Below, in pieces: positions 25,116 to 31,983 of a stretch of 36,024 bases of DNA (position 1 is its first letter; each line of letters starts with the position of its first letter). The notes under the pieces were generated by a model. It ran no database searches, was not told the DNA's origin, and worked only from the letters and a program-made list of their open reading frames with translations. Location of the stretch: positions 1 to 36,024 of the forward strand of contig DYJB01000009.1 of the NCBI GenBank assembly GCA_020723365.1, given 5' to 3'. A program made the position numbers and the translations under genes. The DNA comes from Candidatus Aquidulcis sp. (GTDB taxonomy: Bacteria; Chloroflexota; Anaerolineae; Anaerolineales; E44-bin32).

Positions 25116-26171
25116 ATGCCGCCTGAATCCCACGGCCCAGCCAGCGACGTGACCTCCGGCAGCCCCACGCTGCTCGAGGTTCAGGACCTACGCACGTACT
25201 TCTTCACCGAGGACGGTGTCGTCAAGGCCGTCGACGGCGTGGACTTCGAAGTGCGCCGTGGCGAGATCTTCGGGCTGGTAGGCGAGTCCGGATGCGGCAA
25301 GAGCGTCACCGCCATGTCGATCCTGCAGCTGATCGATCCGCCAGGCCAGATCGCCGGGGGCAGGATCGTCTTCGACGGACTCTCGCTGCTCGAGCTTCCC
25401 GAGAACCAGATGGTGGATCTGCGCGGCAGCCGGATCTCGATGATCTTCCAACAGCCGCAATCCAGCCTCAATCCGGTGTTCAGCATCGGCAGCCAGGTGG
25501 GCGAGGTGCTGCAGCTCCACCAGCAGATGAACCGCGAGCAGTCGTGGAAGCGCGCCGTCGAGCTGCTGCGCATGGTGGGGATCCCCGATCCGGAAGGCCG
25601 CGCCAAGGCCTATCCGCACGAGATGTCGGGCGGGCAGGCGCAGCGCGTGATGATCGCCATGGCGCTGGCCCTCAACCCGCAGCTGCTCATCGCCGATGAG
25701 CCGACGACGGCCCTGGACGTGACCATCCAGGCCCAGATTCTCGACCTGATGCGGGACCTGAGCTCACGCTGGAACACGTCCGTGATCCTGATCACGCACG
25801 ACCTGGGCGTGGTCGCAGAGATGGCTCAGCGCGTGGCGGTGATGTACGCCGGTCGCATTGTTGAGCAGGCCCCGGTGAGGACGCTCTTCGATCACGCCCT
25901 GCACCCGTACACGCAGGGGCTGATCGCCTCCATCCCGGTCCTGGGCAAGGTCGCCGATCGGCTGGAGGTCATCCCGGGTTCGGTCCCCAATCTGATCGAC
26001 CTGCCGCCCGGATGCCGGTTCGCGGCACGCTGCCAGGCCCGCCTCAAGCACGCCCTCACCATCTGCACCGAGAGCGAGCCGGACCTTGAGGATGTGGGTC
26101 AGGGGCACCGCGTGCGCTGCTGGCTGTACCAGAGTCGCGGAGATCACCGCGCCCCGCTGAACGCCGACTAG
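25116..26171 (+). CDS. Dipeptide/oligopeptide ABC transporter ATP-binding protein, DppD/OppD type (pair 2)
   Basis: The 351-residue ATPase has Walker [14 protein letters not shown] (about 55-67), Q-loop [11 protein letters not shown], signature M-S-G-G-Q-A-Q-R, Walker [13 protein letters not shown] and H-loop I-T-H-D-L-G. The C-terminal oligo_HPY domain has C-R-F-A-A-R-C, then T-I-C and V-R-C-W. Its fourth-cysteine spacing is longer than in the pair 1 protein. The signature has Ala (QAQR) where most have Arg/Met-Arg. It starts 4 nt after the cytochrome stop and lies 28 nt before its DppF-type partner. Confidence 0.93.
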   Translation: MPPESHGPASDVTSGSPTLLEVQDLRTYFFTEDGVVKAVDGVDFEVRRGEIFGLVGESGCGKSVTAMSILQLIDPPGQIAGGRIVFDGLSLLELPENQMVDLRGSRISMIFQQPQSSLNPVFSIGSQVGEVLQLHQQMNREQSWKRAVELLRMVGIPDPEGRAKAYPHEMSGGQAQRVMIAMALALNPQLLIADEPTTALDVTIQAQILDLMRDLSSRWNTSVILITHDLGVVAEMAQRVAVMYAGRIVEQAPVRTLFDHALHPYTQGLIASIPVLGKVADRLEVIPGSVPNLIDLPPGCRFAARCQARLKHALTICTESEPDLEDVGQGHRVRCWLYQSRGDHRAPLNAD

Positions 26172-26199
26172 GCGGCGGGGCAGGAGCGCAGGCGGACGC

Positions 26200-27195
26200 A
26201 TGAGCGAGTCAGTCTTCGGCAGCAACGGTCACAAGACGTTGATCCGGGTGGAGCATCTGACCAAGCACTTCCCCGTTCGCGGTGGTGTGCTTCAGCGAAT
26301 CCAGGCCTGGGTTCAGGCGGTCGACGACGTCAGCTTCGAGATTCGCGAGGGTGAGACGCTCGGGTTGGTAGGCGAATCCGGATGCGGCAAGACGACCGTC
26401 GGCCGCACGATGCTGCGCCTGCTCGAGCCGACGGGCGGAAACGTCACCTTCGACGGCGTCGATGTCTTCCAGCTGCGCGGCAACGAACTGAAGGCCATGC
26501 GCCGCAACATGCAGATCATCTTCCAGGATCCCTACTCGTCGCTCGATCCGCGCATGCCGGTCGGAGAATCGGTGGGGGAAGGGCTGCGCATCCATCGCAT
26601 CGGCACGCCGACGGAGCGCCGGAGGATCGTGCAGGACATGCTGCGCAAGGTTGGGCTGGAGGAGTATCACGCCCGCCGCTATCCGCATGAGTTCTCCGGC
26701 GGCCAGCGACAGCGCATCGGCATCGCCCGGGCGCTGGCCCTGCGGCCGCGCTTCATCGTCGCCGACGAGCCGGTCTCGGCCCTGGATGTCTCGATCCAGT
26801 CGCAGGTGCTCAACATCCTGCGCGACCTGCAGGCCGAGTTCAATCTGACCTACCTGTTCATCGCCCACAACATGAGCGTGGTCGAGCACATCTCCGACCG
26901 GGTGGCGGTCATGTACCTGGGCAAGGTGGTGGAGCTGGCCGGGCGCGGCGAGCTCTTCGCCAACCCGCTGCATCCGTACACCCAGGCGCTGATGTCGGCC
27001 ATTCCGATCCCTGATCCGCACCTGCGCAAGCAGCGCATCCTGCTGCCGGGCGACGTCCCCAGCCCGCTCAACCCTCCCAAAGGCTGCCGCTTCCACCCGC
27101 GCTGCCCGGTGGCGATGGATCACTGCGCCGTGCAGGAGCCGCGCTTCCAGGACGTCAGCCCAGGCCACGCGGTCGCCTGCTGGCGCGTGGCGTAG
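26200..27195 (+). CDS. Dipeptide/oligopeptide ABC transporter ATP-binding protein, DppF/OppF type (pair 2)
   Basis: The 331-residue ATPase has Walker [13 protein letters not shown], signature F-S-G-G-Q-R-Q-R, Walker [13 protein letters not shown] and H-loop I-A-H-N-M-S (Asn after the His, unusual but tolerated). The C-terminal domain has [14 protein letters not shown] and V-A-C-W. ATG 26200 follows an AGGAG at some distance. With the preceding gene it would form a second motor pair. No second permease pair lies in the window, so the two motors may share the 22163-24283 permeases, or pair 2 may serve permeases elsewhere. Confidence 0.93.
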   Translation: MSESVFGSNGHKTLIRVEHLTKHFPVRGGVLQRIQAWVQAVDDVSFEIREGETLGLVGESGCGKTTVGRTMLRLLEPTGGNVTFDGVDVFQLRGNELKAMRRNMQIIFQDPYSSLDPRMPVGESVGEGLRIHRIGTPTERRRIVQDMLRKVGLEEYHARRYPHEFSGGQRQRIGIARALALRPRFIVADEPVSALDVSIQSQVLNILRDLQAEFNLTYLFIAHNMSVVEHISDRVAVMYLGKVVELAGRGELFANPLHPYTQALMSAIPIPDPHLRKQRILLPGDVPSPLNPPKGCRFHPRCPVAMDHCAVQEPRFQDVSPGHAVACWRVA

Positions 27196-27324
27196 CGCGC
27201 GGCGAGGCATATCCCCGTTAGACTCCCGAATCGGCCCGAGCCCGCTGCGAGGCGCCCTTGGGGACAGCGCCCTCGCGCAGAGAGACGCGGGCATGGCGTG
27301 GATGCGCGCGAGCAGGTACCTTTC

Positions 27325-27407
27325 GCCCCCCCTCACCCTCGTCTTCTCCCCACGGGGGAGGGTGCCATGCTCCCTCTCCCGCAGGGAGACGGTGAGGTGA
27401 GGGGGCG
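27325..27407. repeat. Composite palindromic intergenic element
   Basis: The outer arms near 27325-27341 (CCCCCCCTCACCCTC) and 27391-27407 (GGTGAGGTGAGGGGGCG) are imperfect inverted repeats. Between them are two hairpins: CTCCCC-ACG-GGGGAG near 27346-27360 and TCTCCC-GC-AGGGAGA near 27375-27388. This is the look of a REP/BIME- or MITE-like repeat. It lies in the 410-nt gene-free gap after the transporter locus, where it may also serve as terminator. The rest of the gap (27196-27324 and 27408-27592) shows no gene. Confidence 0.65.
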
Positions 27408-27592
27408 GAGTCCCGCACGGCGCTCAACCCGGGGCCCTACCCCTCAAGGCGCGACGTTGGGATCCATCCGGCCGGGGATGCGGGGATGCCGCAGGGCTTG
27501 GGGCGGGTCTCCAGGCGCCTCCCGGCTCAGCCTGCGGCACGGCGCGCTGTCTCCGATCGACGGGGTCAACTGGCCCCTCCAGCCCGCTGTGC

Positions 27593-27598
27593 TAGAAT
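27593..27598 (+). promoter_or_regulatory. -10 box TAGAAT, leaderless type, for the REC-Roadblock gene
   Basis: TAGAAT ends 7 nt before ATG 27606, so the predicted transcript start falls on or next to the start codon. The -35 position (17 nt spacing) reads CTGGCC, a weak match. An imperfect dyad, GGGGTCAACTGGCCCC (27562-27577), overlaps the -35 position and could be an operator. Confidence 0.55.
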
Positions 27599-27605
27599 CC
27601 CTCGC

Positions 27606-28646
27606 ATGACCGCCCCGCGCATCCTGCTGGTCGACGACCAGCGCCAGGTCAGCCGCATGTTGCGCGCCAGCCTGGAGCTCTCCGGACAGGACTACAACGT
27701 CGCCGATGTCGCCTCGGCCGAAGAGGCGTTGATCGAGCTTGCCCGCGGCCCGATCGACTTGCTGGTGACCGACCTGCGCTTGCCGGGAATGTCGGGACTG
27801 GAACTGCTGGCGAAGGTGCGGCTGCAGAATCCGAAGGCGCGGGCGATCCTGATTACCGGCGCTCCCACGGACGAGATCGCCGCTGAGGCAACGGCGTTGG
27901 GCGTCATTGCCTTCCTGCGCAAGCCGCTGGGCACGAGCTTCTTCCTGGAAGCCGTGGCGCGGGCCCTTGAGGCCGGCGTGGCGGCGATCGAGCCGGAGGA
28001 GGCCGTCGAAGAGGAGCGGCCGCGCATCGCCGAGCGGCTGGCGGAACTCCGCCGCGAACTGGGGGCGGAGGCCGCCTTCCTGGTGGGCGACAACGGGCGT
28101 GTGCTGGCACGGGCGGGCGACCTGGTGAACCTTGACCTGGACGCCACACTGCCGCCGCTGATGGCCGCCTTCTCGGCCGGGTTGAAGGTCAGCCAGTTGA
28201 TGGGCGCCTCGATACCGGGCAACCTGCAGTACTTCAGCGGCCCGTCGTACGACTTCTACATGACCAACGTCGGGGCGGCCTACTGCCTGCTGATGGCCTT
28301 CACGGCCAAGCCCGAGGCGGGTCAGATGGGCGCCGTGGTCCACTTTGGCCGGCGCGCGGCCAGTGACCTGCTGGCGGCCCTCTCCAGCCTGGGAGTCATC
28401 GAGCCGAATGCCAAGGCAGAGGCACCCCTGCCGCCGGCGCCGCCTCCGATGGAGCCCGTGCGTGAGGTTTCGGCACGCGAGCTGGCCTCGGCGGCGCGCA
28501 AAGTGGGCCGCAAGGATGTCGAGTCGTATTGGGACGATGCCGTCGCCGACGCCAAGGACTTGAACCCGGCCGAGGGCGACGCGCTATCGTACGAGCAGGC
28601 CCGCCGCCTGGGATTGCTACCGGAGGACCCGGAGCCGAAAGGCTGA
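27606..28646 (+). CDS. Response regulator with REC and Roadblock/LC7-like domains
   Basis: The 346-residue protein begins with a receiver domain (about 4-120): acidic D10-D11, phospho-acceptor D56 in L-V-T-D-L-R-L-P-G, T84 and K106 in L-R-K-P. After an acidic linker, residues of about 140-270 look like a Roadblock/LC7 domain. A long helix R-I-A-E-R-L-A-E-L-R-R-E-L-G is followed by the strand A-A-F-L-V-G-D-N-G-R-V-L-A-R-A-G and a second strand-helix unit. LC7 proteins bind small Ras-like GTPases (as MglB binds MglA) or form scaffolds. The C-terminal 75 residues are Pro/Ala-rich and then helical. The start at 27606 is supported by the -10 box. No kinase or GTPase gene is adjacent. Confidence 0.8.
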   Translation: MTAPRILLVDDQRQVSRMLRASLELSGQDYNVADVASAEEALIELARGPIDLLVTDLRLPGMSGLELLAKVRLQNPKARAILITGAPTDEIAAEATALGVIAFLRKPLGTSFFLEAVARALEAGVAAIEPEEAVEEERPRIAERLAELRRELGAEAAFLVGDNGRVLARAGDLVNLDLDATLPPLMAAFSAGLKVSQLMGASIPGNLQYFSGPSYDFYMTNVGAAYCLLMAFTAKPEAGQMGAVVHFGRRAASDLLAALSSLGVIEPNAKAEAPLPPAPPPMEPVREVSARELASAARKVGRKDVESYWDDAVADAKDLNPAEGDALSYEQARRLGLLPEDPEPKG

Positions 28647-28660
28647 GCGCTCCCCCATGT

Positions 28661-28693
28661 TAGAATGGCGACGCCCTCGGCCCTCGCCGAGGG
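28661..28693 (+). promoter_or_regulatory. Candidate tRNA promoter (-10 TAGAAT) and leader hairpin
   Basis: TAGAAT (28661-28666) would start transcription near 28673. The hairpin CCCTCGG/CCGAGGG (28674-28680 with 28687-28693) follows at once and ends 4 nt before the mature tRNA. It could be part of the tRNA precursor leader or a terminator of the REC-Roadblock gene. No clear -35 is present; the palindrome GAGCGCTC lies at 28644-28651. Confidence 0.45.
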
Positions 28694-28697
28694 ACCC

Positions 28698-28768
28698 TGG
28701 GGCGTAGTGCAATGGCAGCACACCGGACTTTGGATCCGTGGATCTAGGTTCGAATCCTGGCGCCCCAG
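28698..28768 (+). tRNA. trnQ: tRNA-Gln (anticodon TTG)
   Basis: The cloverleaf folds by eye. The acceptor stem is TGGGGCG/CGCCCCA with discriminator G; the T-start and G-end are typical of tRNA-Gln. The D stem is GTGC/GCAC. The anticodon arm is CCGGA-CTTTGGA-TCCGT, with one mismatch at its outer pair and anticodon TTG. The variable loop is GGAT and the T arm CTAGG-TTCGAAT-CCTGG. CCA is not encoded (GCC then TGA). It stands alone, between the REC-Roadblock gene and glmU. Confidence 0.95.
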
Positions 28769-28860
28769 CCTGACGAGTCGCTCCCCCACGCTGTGTGCAT
28801 CTCCGCCCTCGCATCCCAGGTCCGTCGCCCCGCCGGGATCGTCCCTGCAAGGAGCAACCC

Positions 28861-30228
28861 ATGACGCAAGACGTCGCCGCGGTCGTCCTGGCCGCCGGGC
28901 TTGGAACGCGAATGAAGTCCGAGACTCCCAAGGTGCTGCACGAATTGGGCGGCCGGCCGCTGCTGCAGTGGGCCGTCGACGCCGCCCAGCAAGCCGTCGC
29001 CGGTGGGCGCGTGGTGGTGGTCATCGGCGAGGAAGCTCGCCAGGCAGCCGAGCAACTCCTGCATGGGCAGGCATCCTTCGCCCTCCAGGCGGAACGGCTG
29101 GGGACCGCCCATGCCACGCTGCAGGCGCGTCAGCCGGTTTCCGGGGCGGATCGGATCCTGGTGACCAGCGCCGACATGCCCTTGCTGCGCCCGGAGACGC
29201 TGCGGGCATTGATCGATACGCAGCGCCGCAACACGGGCCCGATGACGCTGCTGACGGCGCACAGCGAGACGCCGCGCGGCTTCGGACGCCTGGTGCGGAA
29301 CGAGGCCGGGGATGTCGCCGCCATCGTCGAGGAAGCTCACACCACTCCCGAGCAGCGGCTCATCCGCGAGGTCAATGTCGGCGCCTACTGCTTCCGCGCC
29401 GACTGGCTGTGGACGTCCTTGGTGGAGCTGCCGCTCTCGCCCAAGGGTGAGTACTACCTGACAGACCTGGTGGAGCGGGCCGTAGGTGGAGGCCTGGGCG
29501 TCTCGGTCGTCACGACCGACGATGCCGATGAGGTAATCGGCATCAATACCCGCGACCACCTGGCGGAGGCGGAGACGGCGCTGCGCGGGCGCATCAACCG
29601 CGGCTGGATGCTGGCCGGCGTGACGTTGCAGGATCCGGCCACCACCTACATCGGCCCGCAGGTCAGCCTGGGCGCGGACACCGTCGTGCTGGCGAATACG
29701 CATCTCGAGGGGAAGACGACCGTCGGCCGCCGCTGCCGCCTCGGCCCGGGAACGATCATCCGCGACTCGCAGCTGGGCGATGGCTGCGCCGTGGAGCTCT
29801 CGGTGCTGGAGGGCGCGACCCTCGACGACGACGTGGAGATGGGCCCGTTCGCTCACCTGCGGCCGGGCGCGCATCTGATGCGCGGCGTGCACATGGGGAA
29901 CTTCGGCGAGGTCAAGGACAGCACGCTGGGCCCCGGGACGAAGATGGGGCACTTCGCCTACGTCGGCAATGCCGAGATCGGCGCCGACGTCAATATCGGC
30001 GCCGGCACGATCACCTGCAATTACGATGGCGAGAAGAAGAATCCAACGACGATCGAGGATGGCGCCTTCATCGGCAGCGACACAATGCTGGTGGCGCCGG
30101 TGCGGGTCGGCAAGCGGGCCCGGACCGGCGCAGGCGCCGTGGTAACCCGTGATGTCCCCGAGGATTCCGTGGTGGTCGGCATGCCGGCGCGGGCGATCCG
30201 CCGGCGGAAGGTGCGCGATGGCGAGTGA
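28861..30228 (+). CDS. glmU: Bifunctional GlmU (GlcN-1-P acetyltransferase / GlcNAc-1-P uridyltransferase)
   Basis: The 455-residue protein has the full GlmU layout. The N-terminal uridyltransferase has V-L-A-A-G-L-G-T-R-M-K-S-E-T-P-K-V-L-H (about 9-27), A-E-R-L-G-T-A-H-A, and metal-binding S-A-D-M-P. The C-terminal left-handed beta-helix acetyltransferase begins near 245 and has R-P-G-A-H-L, G-N-F-G-E-V-K, G-H-F-A-Y-V-G-N-A and N-Y-D-G-E-K-K. Together they make UDP-GlcNAc for peptidoglycan and other glycans. AAGGAG lies 8 nt before ATG 28861. The 3' end overlaps the next gene by 11 nt, so glmU, the CBS protein and cdd are probably one operon. Confidence 0.97.
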   Translation: MTQDVAAVVLAAGLGTRMKSETPKVLHELGGRPLLQWAVDAAQQAVAGGRVVVVIGEEARQAAEQLLHGQASFALQAERLGTAHATLQARQPVSGADRILVTSADMPLLRPETLRALIDTQRRNTGPMTLLTAHSETPRGFGRLVRNEAGDVAAIVEEAHTTPEQRLIREVNVGAYCFRADWLWTSLVELPLSPKGEYYLTDLVERAVGGGLGVSVVTTDDADEVIGINTRDHLAEAETALRGRINRGWMLAGVTLQDPATTYIGPQVSLGADTVVLANTHLEGKTTVGRRCRLGPGTIIRDSQLGDGCAVELSVLEGATLDDDVEMGPFAHLRPGAHLMRGVHMGNFGEVKDSTLGPGTKMGHFAYVGNAEIGADVNIGAGTITCNYDGEKKNPTTIEDGAFIGSDTMLVAPVRVGKRARTGAGAVVTRDVPEDSVVVGMPARAIRRRKVRDGE

Positions 30229-31510
30229 GCTGGCGCTGGTTCTGCTGGCCCTGCTGGCCTTTGGGCTGGCCCTCGGGCGCAGTGCGCTGGTGAACAGCCA
30301 CGCCGCCCGGCTGCGGGCCCTGCATGAAGGCGGAGAGAGGCGGGCCGGCTGGGCGCTGCGTGTGGCCGACGACGCCACGCGCCTGATCCTGGCCGCCGCA
30401 CTCGGGCAGAACCTCCTGCGCCTGCTGGTGCTGGGGATCGCGCTGGCCGCCTTCGGGGGCAGCCCGCCAGCGACCGGGCAGGACTGGGTGCGCTGGTTCG
30501 GCGTGCTGGTCCTGGCGGGACTGGCGCTGGCGCTGATCGAGACGCTGGGCGACATGGCCGGACACGGGAGCCCCGAGCGCTGGGCGCTGCGGCTGGTGCC
30601 GGTGATGGGGCCCCTGATCGCGGTGCTGGCCCCTGCAGCCGGGCTATTGCGCCGGCTTCCGACGCTGGGCGCGCTGCCGCAGGTGGGCGGGCGGCCCCAG
30701 CTGGTCACCGAAGAGGAGATCAAGACGCTGGTTGATGCCGGCGAGGAGGGCGGGGCGATTGAGGAAGAGGAGAAGGAGATGATCTTCTCCATCTTCCAGC
30801 TCGGCGACACGCTGGCGCGCGAGGTCATGGTGCCGCGCATCGACATCGTCGGCTTCGAGGCCGGGATGCCGCTGTCGGAAGCTGCCCGAACGCTGATCGC
30901 CACCGGACATTCGCGCGCCCCGGTCTATACCGGCACGATCGATAACGTCATCGGGCTGCTCTACGCCAAGGACGTGCTCGCCGCCTGGCAGGCCGGCGCC
31001 CAGGACAAGCGCGTGCGCGAGGTCATGCGGCCGGCCATTTTCGTTCCGGAGGCCAAGAAGGTCGATGACCTGCTGCAGGAAATGCAGGCCAGCCGGGTGC
31101 AGATGGTCCTGGTCGTCGACGAGTACGGTGGGACGGCCGGGCTGGTGACGCTCGAGGACATCGTCGAGGAGATCGTGGGCGAGATCCAGGACGAGTACGA
31201 CCTGGCGGAGGAGATGCCCTACCACGAACTACCGGACGGGAGCTTCCGCTTCAATGGCGGCATCGACCTGGATGACGTCAACGAACTGACCGGGGCGCGG
31301 CTCTCCAAGGAGGCCGGCGAGACCCTCGGCGGGCTGATCTACAGCCTGTCCGGGCGCGTCCCCGCCGCCGGTGACATTCTTGAAACGGGCGGGCTGAGGC
31401 TGGAGGTCGAGCAGGTGACCGGCCGTAGGATCCGCAAGGTGCATGCGACTCGCAGCGAGGCCGGCGCGGGGACGGAGGCGGACGATGATCACGCAAGCGC
31501 AGCGCAGTGA
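30218..31510 (+). CDS. CNNM/CBS-domain protein, HlyC/CorC family
   Basis: The 430-residue protein has an N-terminal membrane part with about four hydrophobic segments (1-150), resembling the CNNM/DUF21 domain though rather diverged. A cytoplasmic part follows: an acidic helix L-V-T-E-E-E-I-K-T-L-V-D-A-G-E-E-G-G-A-I-E, then a CBS pair (about 207-330) with M-V-P-R-I-D-I and V-D-E-Y-G-G-T-A-G-L-V-T-L-E-D-I-V-E-E-I-V-G-E-I-x-D-E. It ends with a CorC/HlyC transporter-associated domain. Such proteins are linked to Mg2+/Co2+ efflux; the hemolysin label is historical. ATG 30218 lies inside the glmU end. The 3' end overlaps cdd by 26 nt. Confidence 0.9.
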   Translation: MASELALVLLALLAFGLALGRSALVNSHAARLRALHEGGERRAGWALRVADDATRLILAAALGQNLLRLLVLGIALAAFGGSPPATGQDWVRWFGVLVLAGLALALIETLGDMAGHGSPERWALRLVPVMGPLIAVLAPAAGLLRRLPTLGALPQVGGRPQLVTEEEIKTLVDAGEEGGAIEEEEKEMIFSIFQLGDTLAREVMVPRIDIVGFEAGMPLSEAARTLIATGHSRAPVYTGTIDNVIGLLYAKDVLAAWQAGAQDKRVREVMRPAIFVPEAKKVDDLLQEMQASRVQMVLVVDEYGGTAGLVTLEDIVEEIVGEIQDEYDLAEEMPYHELPDGSFRFNGGIDLDDVNELTGARLSKEAGETLGGLIYSLSGRVPAAGDILETGGLRLEVEQVTGRRIRKVHATRSEAGAGTEADDDHASAAQ

Positions 31511-31895
31511 GCTCGTGGCCCGGGCGAGCGAGGCCCGCCAGAACGCCTACGCTCCGTACTCGAACTACCGCGTCGGCGCAGCGCTCCTGGCCGAATCGGG
31601 CGAGATCTACACGGGCGTCAACGTCGAGAACGCTGTCTACCCGACCGGCACCTGCGCCGAGCGCACGGCGATCTTCAAGGCCGTCTCCGAAGGCGAACGG
31701 ACCTTCACGGCCATCGCCGTCGTGACCGAGAACGGCGGCACGCCATGCGGTTCCTGCCGGCAGATGTTGGCCGAGTTCGGGCTCGATACCCTGGTGCTCA
31801 TCGCCGATGCCGGCGGGCGGGTCGTCAGCGAGACGAATGTGCGCGCCTTGCTGCCGCAGGCATTCGGGGCAGCGGATCTCCCGGCCCGGGGCTGA
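31485..31895 (+). CDS. cdd: Cytidine deaminase
   Basis: The 136-residue protein has the size of the tetrameric Bacillus-type cytidine deaminases. It begins L-V-A-R-A-S-E-A-R-Q-N-A-Y-A-P-Y-S-N-Y-R-V-G-A-A-L and has substrate loop N-V-E-N. The zinc site is C57-A-E59 with the catalytic glutamate, and P-C88-G-S-C91. It deaminates cytidine and deoxycytidine to uridines in pyrimidine salvage. ATG 31485 is preceded by GGAGG; the start lies inside the end of the CBS-domain gene, so translation is coupled. It is the last gene of the glmU unit, followed by a hairpin. Confidence 0.95.
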   Translation: MITQAQRSELVARASEARQNAYAPYSNYRVGAALLAESGEIYTGVNVENAVYPTGTCAERTAIFKAVSEGERTFTAIAVVTENGGTPCGSCRQMLAEFGLDTLVLIADAGGRVVSETNVRALLPQAFGAADLPARG

Positions 31896-31928
31896 GCGCC
31901 GTCCCTGTATACTCACATCGGAAGATCC

Positions 31929-31954
31929 GGCCGGGACCCATCTGGGTCCCGGCC
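31929..31954. terminator. Bidirectional hairpin terminator between convergent genes
   Basis: A perfect 11-bp stem, GGCCGGGACCC/GGGTCCCGGCC, with loop ATCT, 33 nt after the cdd stop and 29 nt from the end of the converging minus-strand gene. No long T-tract on either side. A TATACT at 31908-31913 is probably chance. Confidence 0.75.
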
Positions 31955-31983
31955 GTGGGATTCTACCGACCGCTGGCTGGGGG

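Noticed and set aside
27196-27605. Possible small gene in the gap before the REC-Roadblock gene
   Set aside because: The short open frames are made of palindromic repeat sequence and have no ribosome binding site or family resemblance.
28744-30903. 719-codon minus-strand open frame opposite tRNA-Gln, glmU and the CBS-protein gene
   Set aside because: It crosses the tRNA and antisense of glmU, with no recognisable domain.
31908-31913. TATACT as a promoter after cdd
   Set aside because: No gene follows on the plus strand; the hairpin terminator and a converging gene come next.
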